Assembly: GCF_000737335.2 (NCBI RefSeq)
Contig: NZ_JMCC02000029.1
Location: 1 to 64,000 of the forward strand
Reading direction: 5' to 3'
DNA: 64,000 nt
From: Enhygromyxa salina
GTDB lineage: Bacteria > Myxococcota_A > Polyangia > Nannocystales > Nannocystaceae
Under the pieces are notes generated by a model. That model saw only the letters and a list, made by a program, of their open reading frames with translations. It was not told the origin of the DNA and made no database searches. The translations under genes and the position numbers were made by a program. Positions 1-11,900 of this stretch are shown in pieces. How positions within the stretch are numbered: the stretch's first letter is position 1; every line of letters begins with the position of its first letter.

Positions 1-909
1 GCGAGCCTGCGCCGAGCGCCTGCAAGCGCCGCGAGACCTCGGCCATCGTCGGCCGCTCGGCCGAGCTGCGCAGCGTGCAGTCGCCGACGATCGCCGCGAG
101 CTCCTCGGGCACTTCGTAGGCCCACGCGTGCAGGCGCGGGACCTCGAGCTGGCCCTCGCGCTGCGCCACGATGAACGCGTCTCGATCGGCAAACTGCGCG
201 AACGGGTTGCGCCGCGTGATCATCTCGAACAGCAGGACCCCAAATCCAAACACGTCCATGCTTGGCTCGGCGGGCGCCTTCGCGGCCTGCTCGGGGCCCA
301 TGTAGCCCAGCGTGCCGGGCGTGTCGTGGACGCCCGTGAGCCGACCCTGCGCCCCCGCGACCAGCTTGGGCCCGTCGAGCTCGCCCGCGTGGCTGAAGTC
401 GAACAGCTTGACCGCGCCGCCCTCGAGCACGAACACGTTGCTGGGCGTGGCGTCGCGGTGCACGACGCCACGCTCGTGGCAGGCCGCCAGCCCGCTCGCG
501 ACCTGCGCGGCGATGTCGATGACACGGGCGGCCTCAATCTTTGTCCGGGCCAGCAACAAGTCCAGCGCCTCGCCCCGCAATAGCTCGGTCGACAGCCAGG
601 GCCAGTCGTGCCCGTTGGGCCCAGTCGGCCCGGCCAGCCCGCGCAGTCGACCCCAGTCGCACAGCTCGACGATGTTCGGGTGGCCTTGCAACGTCGACAG
701 GTACATCGCCTCGTTGATGAGCCGCTGCTCCCGCTCGGGCCGCCCGAGGTAGCGAGGTAACAGCAGCTTGAGCGCCAGCTCGCGGCCGAGCTGATGATCG
801 CGAGCATGGAACACGCAGCTCATCCCGCCCTCGCCGAGCTTGCCCAGCAGCTCGAAGCGCCCGTCGCCGATCGCAGCGCCGATCTCGGGCAGCGCGGCGG
901 ACTGGGTGA

Positions 910-913
<4 letters not shown>
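1..913 (-). CDS. Ser/Thr protein kinase, C-terminal part cut by window edge
   Basis: Reading the minus strand from a GTG at 911-913 gives a kinase catalytic domain that stays open to the window edge. Visible parts are the glycine loop GEGGMS (about residues 27-32), the ATP-binding Lys in ALKLLL (about 49), the catalytic loop HRDATPSN and the subdomain IX region DVFGFGVLLFEM. The usual DFG is DFS (LFDFSHAGE), so the metal-binding Asp is kept but the Gly is lost, and HRD is followed by ATPSN rather than LKPEN. The GTG start overlaps the stop of the upstream kinase gene as GTGA, so the two are probably co-translated. Function is inferred from the fold; the substrate is unknown and activity may be reduced. 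Confidence 0.8.
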
Positions 914-2715
<1,802 letters not shown>

Positions 2716-2850
2716 CTCGCATCTCGCATCTCGCGTGTCGGTGTCTTTGGGTCAGGCTGTGCCCGACGCTATCATGTACGAGCACCCGCGCGTCGGATAG
2801 CGCTGATCTTCGCTGCGTCTTCCTAACATTTGTCGGCCCGGTTGGCAGCC

Positions 2851-2954
2851 GACCGATGATCGGTCAGTTCGGCTCACGACCTCCGAGCACCCGCGCAATC
2901 GCTGCCTGACGGACGCCTGCGCTCGACTCGACACCGCGCGACCGATCACCGGTC
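2851..2954. promoter_or_regulatory. Pair of 15-bp palindromes, operator-like
   Basis: GACCGATGATCGGTC (2851-2865) is a perfect palindrome. GACCGATCACCGGTC (2940-2954) is a near copy 89 bp downstream, and both are followed by AG. They lie just upstream of the minus-strand kinase start (2715) and in the 5' region of the decayed gene at 3.0 kb. Two near-identical dyads at this spacing resemble binding sites for a dimeric regulator; no regulator was identified. Confidence 0.35.
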
Positions 2955-3025
2955 AGCTCAACTCATGGCGCCGCGCCGTCGACCTGCGTCATGTTGCGAT
3001 TCGGATCGAAGCACTCGCGGCGCTG

Positions 3026-3519
3026 TTGCAACGTGGGGTCGAGGCGGGCGAATGGTTCGTGCGCACGCCTTCGGTCCGATTGCTCTACATCCAGACCAAC
3101 GCCGTGCTGCGCCTCGCCGCGCTGCGGCACCTCACGGCGACCGAGCTGCTCGAGTTCAGCCTCTACCCATTCGTCGTGCTCGAGGATCCGACCGAGCGCT
3201 GGGCCTCGAGACCTGCACATTGTCTCGATGTTGCCTCACCGCGCTCGACACCCGCGCCCGCGAGGCGATGGCGGCTGACCTCGCGCGCGGGGAGGAGGGC
3301 GACGCGGTCGATTCATACGAGTCTCACCACATTGAAGCGCTCGGTGAGGCGCTCAACCAACACTCTGGCGTTAGCGCGCTCGCCAAGCTCGTCAACGCGG
3401 TCTTCATCTCGGCGACGCTGGTGTGCGACTACACCGTCGGCGCGGAGCTCACCCAGTATTCGATCGCGGTCAGCTTCAGCGGCGAGGTTGAGGTCGTGGC
3501 GATCTCGATGGAGAGCTGA
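3026..3519 (+). pseudogene. Frameshifted hypothetical gene
   Basis: Two reading frames each look protein-like over adjoining stretches. Frame 2 reads well from about 2966 to 3205 (for example VRLLYIQTNAVLRLAALRH and LLEFSLYPFVVLEDPTERW). Frame 1 reads well from about 3205 to the stop at 3519 (for example LAKLVNAVFISATLVCDYT). Joined near 3205 they give one plausible protein of about 165-180 residues. No convincing ATG start is present: a TTG lies at 3026 and frame 2 stays open upstream. I do not recognise the family. A decayed gene or a single-base sequencing error fits equally well. Confidence 0.35.
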
Positions 3520-4344
3520 AGCTCGCGGGCCGTCGGGACCGTGCCTGCGTCGGCGCGCGTTCGATCCAGGCCGCGCGCGGCCACGCGCGTCGCCACCCGC
3601 CGCGACCCTGCGTCCGCCCGCATGTCCGCTCTGCGGCGCGGCCGCGCTCTCGCACCCGCGCGCAGTCGTTTGGTTGCCCGCGCCCCTCCGCAGCGCTCTG
3701 CAGCCATCGAGCTCGGCTCACCGCGCCGCGATAGCCAGCCCGACTTCGTCGACGAAGACCCAGCGCGACGATCTTCCAGCGTCGCGCTCGATGCTCGAGT
3801 CTCGCGTGCCTCGAGACTGGGGCTCGTCGGCATCCCTCGATCTTCGCCCGCGTCACCACTGGTGCTCGTCGTCATTGGAACGAGCGCACGCGGGCGCATA
3901 AAACCGGCCGCCCGCGGCTACAAAACTTGCCAGCCCGCAGCAAACGCGCACCGTCGGCGAGCGTGTGTGGAGACGGGGCGCTGTCAAAGAGCGTGCCGGC
4001 AGGCGATGCGAGTCTGCTCGCGCGCTCGACAGGCTCGCCGGCAGCGATGCCTGGTCGGTGGGGTGAAAATTGCGAGGTGAAGCCATCCCCGAGAAGTCCG
4101 CCCGCATACAATCCACGCCTGGGCGCGGGCCCAGCTTCTGCTCGCGCCAACACTTCACTCGTGACGGCAACCTCTGGCCCGCGTCCACGTCACTGCGCGG
4201 CCTGGCCGTAGCCGCGAACCGCCGGGCGGCCCCACCTGCACTCCCGACGGGAGTCCAACTCGACACTATTGGCGATGTCGTGAGCGAGAATGTGGGGCAA
4301 ATGGACCCAGTTGCACGAGGTGCCTCGGCTGCTACCCCGAGAAC
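3520..4344. other. Long stretch with no supported gene
   Basis: About 825 bp without a convincing reading frame. The open frames here are Arg/Ala/Ser-rich translations typical of non-coding GC-rich DNA. The part around 3890-4140 is slightly richer in A/T and may be remnant sequence. No repeat or terminator stands out. Confidence 0.4.
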
Positions 4345-5226
4345 GTGAAAAACCTCCATCTCCTCAATCTCAACGCGATGCTCAATCTCACCGGCCAATG
4401 GCTCAACGACGAGGAGTTCATCAACGCGCTCGGGGTGTCCAATCTCGGCACCGCCATGCTCGAAGAGCTGAAGAAGGGCCACGAGCCGCTGGCCGAGCTC
4501 AAGAACAAGCGCGCCAAGGCCCACGCCAAGCTGCGCAACCTGATCGACGCCGCGGGTGAGCTCGATATCCTTCACGACCGCAAGGCCCGATCTGTCTACT
4601 ACCACTTGCACGCGCTGGGTGAGGGGGCCAACGACGACGCCAAAGCCGACGAATACCGAGAGCTACAAGGCGTGTTGTTTCCCGATGGATTGAACGTGGT
4701 GAAGCTGCCCTTCCTCGAAGAGGGCGGGGCCGCGCTCGCGCTCGAGCGCACGGTGAGCCCAGACATGCGGGCCAAGCTCGCGGCGATCGTCGTTGGTGAG
4801 CACACCCTCGACGATCTATTTGGGGCTTGGATCGCGGCAGGCGTCGCGCTTGGCAAGGTCGTTGACCAGCGGGCGGAGCTCAAGGCGTCCCTGACTCGAA
4901 CAGGCTCAGCGGTCGGCGAGATCGACCTGAGGGGCGGGCGCAGCCGGTGGGTCAAGGCGGTGAACGGGCTGCTGTGGGCGATCGAGATGGACGAGAAGCT
5001 CGGGCCCCTCGCCGAGCGGGTCCGCGCGGCCCTCGACGAGGCGATCGCTGCGAAGCTGCGTGCACGAGACTCGGGCGACGATGTGGGTGCGAGCGCGGAC
5101 CCGCAGGAGGAGGTCAGCGTTGCCGAGGATCCGGAAGGCGATGACGGGGAGAGCGATGGCGAAGTCGATCAGGTCGATCAGATCGATCAGATCGATGGGG
5201 ATGACGTCTCCGAGGTCGCCGAGTAG
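4345..5226 (+). CDS. Hypothetical protein with acidic repeat tail
   Basis: This is a 293-aa soluble protein starting at GTG 4345. No signal peptide or membrane segment is seen. The body is mostly helical by composition, with a charged segment near residues 40-65 (LEELKKGHEPLAELKNKRAK). The last ~55 residues are acidic and end in short repeats (VDQVDQIDQID) encoded by a near-perfect GATCAG/GATCGA microsatellite around 5163-5198, which could vary in length by slippage. I do not recognise the family. It stands alone between a non-coding region and a convergent gene. Confidence 0.7.
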   Translation: MKNLHLLNLNAMLNLTGQWLNDEEFINALGVSNLGTAMLEELKKGHEPLAELKNKRAKAHAKLRNLIDAAGELDILHDRKARSVYYHLHALGEGANDDAKADEYRELQGVLFPDGLNVVKLPFLEEGGAALALERTVSPDMRAKLAAIVVGEHTLDDLFGAWIAAGVALGKVVDQRAELKASLTRTGSAVGEIDLRGGRSRWVKAVNGLLWAIEMDEKLGPLAERVRAALDEAIAAKLRARDSGDDVGASADPQEEVSVAEDPEGDDGESDGEVDQVDQIDQIDGDDVSEVAE

Positions 5227-5350
5227 CGACCGAGGGACCTGTGCAGCTCGGGCGCGTGCGCGGCCAGGCTTCGGTCTGGGCGCATGCTTCGGATCAATCT
5301 GTCGCTGTGGGGCTCCTGCTTCCACGCGGGCTGGAGCGACTGAAGGTTGG

Positions 5351-6595
5351 TCAGAGGGATAGCGGGGCCATGTTCATGGGCGCGAGCCCGACCGCGAGCG
5401 GCGACTCGGGCAGCTCCGCCACGGGGCTCTGGCTCAGATCAAACACCCGCAAGCCCGACGCGCCGATCGTCGTGTCCGCGAACCACGCTTGATCCCCAAC
5501 GATCTCGAGCGCCCCCGTCACGCTCTCGAGCCCCTCGACTTCGGTCACGAGCGCGGGCGCAGGCCCGCTCAGATCCACGCGCAGCAACGCAAAACTGGCG
5601 AAGTCCGGTGTCGCAGCGCTGATCCACGCGCGCCCCGTGCTGTCGAAGTCAAAGCCCGACAGCTGCAGCCGATCGTAGCCAAGCTCCGCGAAGACCTGCT
5701 CGGGCACGACCCACTCGCTGGTCCCGCCAGCGAGGTCGATCCGCTCGAGCCCCGAGTTGAGCAGCACGATCACGGTGCCGCTCGCGTCGCCAGGATCGAG
5801 CCGCCACGGTCCAACGCCTACGCCCAGCAACCGGATCCCATCGGGCCCTGGGCGCTCGGCGTCAAACTCGAACAGCGCCGGCGCGGCGCCTGGCCGGAAC
5901 GGGATCAGCAGGGTCTGCGCCGCCGGGATCCACTGCTCACGATCAATGCGCTCGGCCGAGACGAACAGGTGCTCGCCGCAGCCGATCACGCGGCTGAGCT
6001 CGGGCACGCCGTCGTCGTCGGAGAAGCTCGACAGATCCGCGGCCAGCTCGGCGTGGACTCGCGCACCATGCAGCGTTGGGAATGCGAAGCGCTGCAGCTC
6101 GGGGGCGCCGTGCAGAGTGACCCACGCATGCCCCGCGAGATCGAGCGCGAGCGCATGTGGGTTGGCGGGCGCGTCTTGGTTCGCGGGGGTCGCCGCCTGG
6201 ATCGGCCACTCGTGGATCAGCGCGAGCTGATCGTCAGGGTCGAGCTCGTCGATGTAGTCGAAGCCGAACCGGTTGATCACGAACACTCGCCCGGCATCGA
6301 CGATCGGCACCGCGTCCGAGGACGCCAGCGCGAGATCGGGGCTCACGCTGTGCGCCTGCACATCCACGAGCCCGACCGCGCCCGTGTTGAAGTCGGTGCT
6401 GGTCACGACCAGGTGGCTCGGCTCGCTGATCGGCGCGCGGCAGGGCCCGTCGAGGATCGGGTAGCCGGCCTCGATCGTGGCGTCGACCAAGGGCGGCGGC
6501 GCGGGCTCGGGCTCGGGCTCGGGCGCGCACGCGAGCAGCAGCAGCAGCAACGGCGACGCACCTCGGTGCAGCAACTGTGTGGCGGTCTCAATCAC
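5351..6595 (-). CDS. Beta-propeller-like lipoprotein coupled to TonB receptor
   Basis: The 414-aa product begins with a short lipoprotein signal ending LLLLLACA, followed by a PEPEPEP spacer. The rest shows repeated blade-like segments (VDAGRVFVINRFG, GHAWVTLHGAPELQRF, STGRAWISAATPDF), as in YncE/SMP-30-type propellers. Its GTG start at 6595 lies inside the end of the TonB-dependent receptor gene (8-bp overlap GTGATTGA), so the two are almost certainly co-translated. A surface or periplasmic partner that binds or hands over the receptor's ligand is the likely role; the ligand cannot be told from sequence. Confidence 0.72.
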   Translation of the reverse strand: MIETATQLLHRGASPLLLLLLACAPEPEPEPAPPPLVDATIEAGYPILDGPCRAPISEPSHLVVTSTDFNTGAVGLVDVQAHSVSPDLALASSDAVPIVDAGRVFVINRFGFDYIDELDPDDQLALIHEWPIQAATPANQDAPANPHALALDLAGHAWVTLHGAPELQRFAFPTLHGARVHAELAADLSSFSDDDGVPELSRVIGCGEHLFVSAERIDREQWIPAAQTLLIPFRPGAAPALFEFDAERPGPDGIRLLGVGVGPWRLDPGDASGTVIVLLNSGLERIDLAGGTSEWVVPEQVFAELGYDRLQLSGFDFDSTGRAWISAATPDFASFALLRVDLSGPAPALVTEVEGLESVTGALEIVGDQAWFADTTIGASGLRVFDLSQSPVAELPESPLAVGLAPMNMAPLSL

Positions 6596-8771
6596 GCGAT
6601 CCGGATCCCGGCATCAGCTCGACGCGGACGCTACCCCACACGCTCAGCCCCGGCAGCGGAAACCCGATGAAATCGCTGATCGCGGCGGGGTAGGCGGTCG
6701 GCGGCCCAAACGCTGGATCGATCACGGCGCGCAGACGGTTGCTGAGGTTGCGACCCTCGATCGCAAGCTCGACGCGCTCGGCGATGCGCAGCGAGATCCC
6801 GGCGGCGTGCAGCGATCGCGCGGGCAGCTCCACGCGGCCCGAGAGATCCAGGAAGCTCCCCGCGATCCACTCGAGCTCGTAGAAGATCCGCGGCTCGAGG
6901 CCGATCCCGCGCCGGCCAAGGTCGAAGCGGTGACCGACGGCCGGCCGAACCAGCACGCTATGCCGGGGCCGACCGGGCAGCGGCTTGAACTGCTGCTCGG
7001 CCTCGGGCGTGTCGTTACGGCTGTCGAGCAGCGTGTAGGTCAGATCCAGGGCGAGATCGCGGCCGAACGCGCGCAGGCCCAAGCCCGACTCGAGCCCACG
7101 GACGCGCGCGCCCGCGACGTTGATCGGCTGCACGACCGGGCCGCTGCGGACCCACTGGATCAGATCTTCGCTCCACGTCGCAAAGCCAACGACCTGCGCG
7201 AAGATGCCGAGCTCGCGCCCGCCGATCTGCTCGAGATCCAGGACCAAGCCGCCGTCGACCTTGGTCCCGCGCTCGGGCAGCAAGCCCTCGTTGCCGACCA
7301 CGTAGCCGCGATCGCCAAACAGCTCGCCGAGGTTTGGAAACCGTAGGTAGCGGCCCACGCTGCCGCGCAGATCGAGGCCGTCGGTCAGCACCAACTTGGT
7401 CCCCACCCGCGGCGAGACCCCAAACGCGACCTGATCCGCGCCCTGATCGTCGACCTCGCCCGCGCCAGCTGGGACCGCGAACCGGCTGTCGGCCAGGTCG
7501 ATGCGCGCGCCCGCGGAGATCGACCAGCGCCGCTCGAACAGCCACTGCTCGAGCTCGGCCCCGGCCGCGGCCGAGAAGCGCGAGCGGGTCGCGTCGCCCG
7601 ACGCGAGCGGATCGCCAGGGTTGTCGCTGTCGTCGCCGAAGCGCTCGTCGATGTCGATCCACTCGCCGCGCAGCTCGCCAACGAGCTCCAGCCAGGCCAT
7701 TGGCCACAGCGGCACGCGCAGGCGCGGCGACAGCCACAGGTCGAAGCTGAGGGCGTGCTCGTCGTCGGCCGCGAGCCCGACTTGGCCGCCGAGATCCCGA
7801 AACACCCGGTCCTCCATGGCCACGCTGGCGATCCACTCGACGTGGCCCGGCACCCCCGCGCGCGAGCCCAGCTGCATGCGCGCGCGGGTGATGTTGCGCA
7901 GCGCGACCACCCGCTGCGAGGCGTCGGCGCTCGGGGCCGACGCGGTGCCGGGGATCCCCTGCAGCTTCCACCAGCCGATCAGCTGCGACGACACCCGCAG
8001 CGGTCCACGCCGGTGATCGAGCCGGACCTGGCCAAACAGCCGGTCGTACTCGTTGTTGACGCGCCGCCGGATCGCGTCGTCGGTGGCCAGCAGGGGCGTG
8101 CCGCCGTCGTCGAAGTAGCGAAAGTCACCGCGGCTGCCGGCGTAGCCGATCCGGGCGGCGAGCGAGAGCCGCTTGGTCAGCGCGCCCGCGTAGGCGAGCC
8201 GGGCCTCGCGGGCGAGGTAGCTGCCGAACCCGGCCGCGGCGCTCAGCTTGGGTGGCCCGCGGTGGACGGCGCCGACCAGATCCATGGCGCCACCGATCGC
8301 CGCCGCGCCGTAGCGGATCGGCACGTAGCCACGGTACAGCTCGATCCGGGCGAGCGCGTCGAGGGGCTGGGTCGAGAGGTCGACCAGGCCCGAGAGGCTG
8401 CCGGTCAGCGGCGCGCCGTCGAGGAACACTGGCACTTGCTGGCTGGTGCTGCCGCGGATCGTGATCGAGCTGAACTGGCCCAGGCCGCCGAGGGATCGAA
8501 CGGTCACGCCGGGGGCCCGGCTGACGACGCCCGCGAGATCGTCGGCCGGGCGCTGGCCGGGCTCGGCGTCGAGATCGATCGCGGTCACGAACCCCACGTT
8601 GCGCCGGCTGATCGCCCGCTGGGCCGCGAGGCCGTCACCCTCGTCCCGCTCGCGGCCGACCACGACCTCGGTTCGGTAGGGCTCTGGCGGGGGCTCGGGC
8701 ACTGGGTCGGGGGCCGGGCCCTCGGGCGGCCCAAGCGACAGCGCGAGCCAGATGGCGAGAGTCCCCCACAC
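6588..8771 (-). CDS. TonB-dependent outer-membrane receptor
   Basis: This 727-aa protein has a short signal segment (WGTLAIWLALSLG), a TonB-box-like stretch (TEVVVGRE) and a plug domain (for example APGVTVRSLGGLGQFSSI, IRGSTSQQVPVFLDGAPL). A long C-terminal beta-barrel of alternating aromatic and polar strands follows. Receptors of this type import siderophores, cobalamin or other large ligands with energy from TonB-ExbBD. The GTG start at 8771 gives a rather short signal peptide; the frame is open only seven codons further up, to a stop. The downstream lipoprotein overlaps it by 8 bp. No riboswitch or Fur box was recognised upstream, so the ligand is open. Confidence 0.88.
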   Translation of the reverse strand: MWGTLAIWLALSLGPPEGPAPDPVPEPPPEPYRTEVVVGRERDEGDGLAAQRAISRRNVGFVTAIDLDAEPGQRPADDLAGVVSRAPGVTVRSLGGLGQFSSITIRGSTSQQVPVFLDGAPLTGSLSGLVDLSTQPLDALARIELYRGYVPIRYGAAAIGGAMDLVGAVHRGPPKLSAAAGFGSYLAREARLAYAGALTKRLSLAARIGYAGSRGDFRYFDDGGTPLLATDDAIRRRVNNEYDRLFGQVRLDHRRGPLRVSSQLIGWWKLQGIPGTASAPSADASQRVVALRNITRARMQLGSRAGVPGHVEWIASVAMEDRVFRDLGGQVGLAADDEHALSFDLWLSPRLRVPLWPMAWLELVGELRGEWIDIDERFGDDSDNPGDPLASGDATRSRFSAAAGAELEQWLFERRWSISAGARIDLADSRFAVPAGAGEVDDQGADQVAFGVSPRVGTKLVLTDGLDLRGSVGRYLRFPNLGELFGDRGYVVGNEGLLPERGTKVDGGLVLDLEQIGGRELGIFAQVVGFATWSEDLIQWVRSGPVVQPINVAGARVRGLESGLGLRAFGRDLALDLTYTLLDSRNDTPEAEQQFKPLPGRPRHSVLVRPAVGHRFDLGRRGIGLEPRIFYELEWIAGSFLDLSGRVELPARSLHAAGISLRIAERVELAIEGRNLSNRLRAVIDPAFGPPTAYPAAISDFIGFPLPGLSVWGSVRVELMPGSGSRD

Positions 8772-8933
8772 CGCGCCCGAGAGTCCGCTTTTGAGCCGCC
8801 GGAGTCACGCCGGCCCGGGATCGCGGTCTGAGGTCTGGAACGATCGGCCGAGCATGCAACGCGGCGTCCGCCTGAGCTCGCTCGAGGGGTGCGCGGCGCT
8901 GCCCATGACCACGGCCCGATGCCGATGGACTAA

Positions 8934-11900
8934 CTAAATGGCGTCGGCGTCGGCGTCGGGCTCGTCGCTCTGATCGGGCTCGTCGGCCTGGCGGGCGGCC
9001 CGAGCTGCGATCGTGCCAAGCTCCCGCGTCACCTCGAAGTGCTCCCCGTCCCAGGTGATCGTGATCCGCTCGAAGCTGACGGCGCGCGCTGGCACCTCGC
9101 CGCGATGCCGGACGACAAGATCGCCAAGTCCGCCGGTCTGGATCGCCCACAGCCCAGTGTCGCCGGCCAGGCGACCGTCGCTGATCCGCAGCGCGGCCTT
9201 CTTCGCGGCTTCGATCGTTGCCTTGTCCGCGTTCGCGGGCAGCGGCTCGACGCCGAGGGTCAGATCATGCTCGAGGTCGCGCCAGCTGATCAGCGTCCAG
9301 GTCGTTGGCGTGTCGAACAGCTGCAGCCGGTCGAGCTCGCGCTCGAGCTTGGCCGTGGGCAGCTGATCGTCCGTCGCAAGCAGCTCGCCGATCAACAGCG
9401 CAGCGTGGAGCCGCGCGAAGCGGCGCGGATCATCGGCGCCCGGCCGACCCTCGCCGCCGATCACCTTGCGAAGCAGGCGCAGACCCTCGTCGACCCGCCC
9501 CGCCCCGGCCGCGGCCCGAGCCATGCGGATCACGTCGGTCGGCGCGGCGCTGAGCGAGACCAGATCTTGGTACTGGCGATACGCCTCTTGGTACCAGCCA
9601 TGGCGAAGGAAGATGTCGCCGAGCAAGCGCCGGGTCGACTCGCCGCTTGGGTCGTACTCCACGATCTCCGAGAACACGCGCTTGGCCTCTTCGTCCTGCC
9701 CGGCCTCGACGAGCAGCTCGCCAAGACGCTGGGCCAGCAGCGGGGTGATCAGCCCGCGCTCACGCAGCTTGCGGGCGGCGAGGATCGCCTCGTTGACGCG
9801 ATCGAGCTCGAACAGCAGATCGATGCGGAGCAGGTCCAAGGGCAGCCGCTCGTCTTCGCTGGCGTCGGCGTGCTTGGTCAGCGCCAGGCTGACGATCTCG
9901 AGCGCCGCGCCTGCGCTGGTTGCCCGCGCGGCCTCGTCGGCGACGGCGCGCCAGTCGAGGGTGCCGCCGTACATGCTGCGCTCGACCGCGCCGATCAGCC
10001 CAGGCTCGACCAGGCGCCGCAGCAGCGCGCGGGCGAGGAACGCCTGGGACTCTTGCTCGCCGTTGAAGTGGGCGAGCAGCAGCTCGATCTCGGCCTCGGT
10101 CGCGGCTTGGGCCTGCAGCAGCTGCAAGAACACGCGCTGCTGCTTCCAGTTCTCGAGCTCGCAGCTGGCGGCCGCGTTCTCGTAGGCGCGCAGCCGGGCG
10201 ATCATGTCGGGGGTGCGCTCGAGCCGTTGCTCCCACAAGACCTTGCGCTGGGCCAGCGAGCGGGCCGAGGCGTCGCTGCACGGGCGCTTTTCATTGCGGG
10301 CGACCGGCGAGACCACCTGCGAGCGCCGGAGCTGTTGCCGCGGCAACTTGGACGCGGGCTTGGGCTTGGGCTCGCTCGAGCGCTCATCCTGGCCTTGGCC
10401 GAGGAAGTCGCTGTCGTCGAAGTCTTCGACCTCGCTGTCGCTCCCAAACGCGCCGTCCTTCTCGGCGACGAGGTCGTCCGCGAAGTTCGCGGACTTCTTC
10501 GCTTTTGCGGCGTAGCCATCGCTGGGCGGCTCGCGCCTCGCGGGGGCGCCACCCGGCGGGAACGGGCTGTCGCCCGCGCTGGGATCGTTGGCGGCACCGC
10601 CACCAGCCCGACCGGGGCCGCCCTTGCCTCCCTCTGCAGCCGTCCCCGTAGCAGCGGGCGCCGAGGCGGGCGGAGCCGAAGGCGCCTCCTCGTACATCGC
10701 GTCGCTCTCCTCTTCGGGCTTCTCGGCCGCCATCGCGGGCTCGGACGCGGGCGCGGGCTCGGCCGCGGCCACCTCGTCCTTGCTGTCCGCGTCCGGGCGC
10801 GCGCTGGAGTTGCCCATTCGCCCCTCGTCGCGCCTGGCCTTCTGGGCCGAGGCCACAGATGCGTCCTCGTGATTGGCTTTGTTGGGCGCCTCGGCCTTCG
10901 AGCAGCCGATCGGCGCCATCAGAGCCCCGAGCAGCAGCTCGCCGGGGTCGGGCGAGTCGCTGAAGTCCGGCCGATTCGGCTCGACCTCCCACTGGTTGGG
11001 CAGCACCGCGCCAAGCAGCTGAAAGTCCCACGGACGATCGCGGCGCTCGACACCTTGCCGGGCATAGGCCCGCTCGCTCTCGAGCGCCAAGAACGAAGTG
11101 AAGGGCGTCATCAGGCCGTACTCGAGCCCGAGCGAGAGCACCTTGCCGCGGACCGCCTCGGGCCCGCGACCGTCACCGAGCAGGCGCTCGATCCGAGCGG
11201 CCGCCCACAGCTTCGGGACCACGAACTCGAGCGCGTCCTTGCGGCGGACCAGCGGGTAGTCGCGCTCGAAGCTCTCGCCGCCAAGCCGACCGCGGATCGT
11301 GACCGAGGCCGGCAGCTCGTTGTGGGTCCGCGCGAGCACGACCAGCTCTTGCCCGCGGGCGAGCTTGCCGGTTGCGTTGTCAAAGCGATCGTCCAAGCCC
11401 TCGCCAAGCTCGAGCTCGAGATCGGTGATCGTGGGGGTCTTGAGCGCGGCCGACAGCTCGAGCGCGCGCACGACAGCCTGGTCCGAGGTCTCGACGCGAA
11501 GGCTGTCACCGCCGCCCACGCGGGCGAGCCGGGCGAGCAGACGCTCTTCGACCGAGGATCCCACGCCAACGGTGAACAGCCGCGCGCGCGAGCCCGCCAG
11601 GGCCCGGCGCAGGCGCTCGGTCAGCTGATCGGCGCCACGCTCACCGCTGGTCGCGAGGCCGTCGCCCACATACACAATCGCGGGCTGCTCGGCGTCGTGG
11701 ACCCGGGTCAGCGCGCGCTCGAAGATCGCGCCCAGATCCGTGGCGCCGCCCTGGCGATGACTGGTCAGGACTTCCAGCGCTTCTTTGATTGCTTCGGGGG
11801 TTGCGGGGCTGAGGCCCTTGGCCGGGAACAGCACCTCGGCGGTCAGATCCGCGGCCATCAGCGCGAAGTGATCCTCGCTGGACAGGCTGCGCAGCAGCGC

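Noticed and set aside
8772..8933. Cobalamin riboswitch upstream of the TonB receptor
   Set aside because: The short leader shows no B12-box-like core or recognisable pairing scheme.
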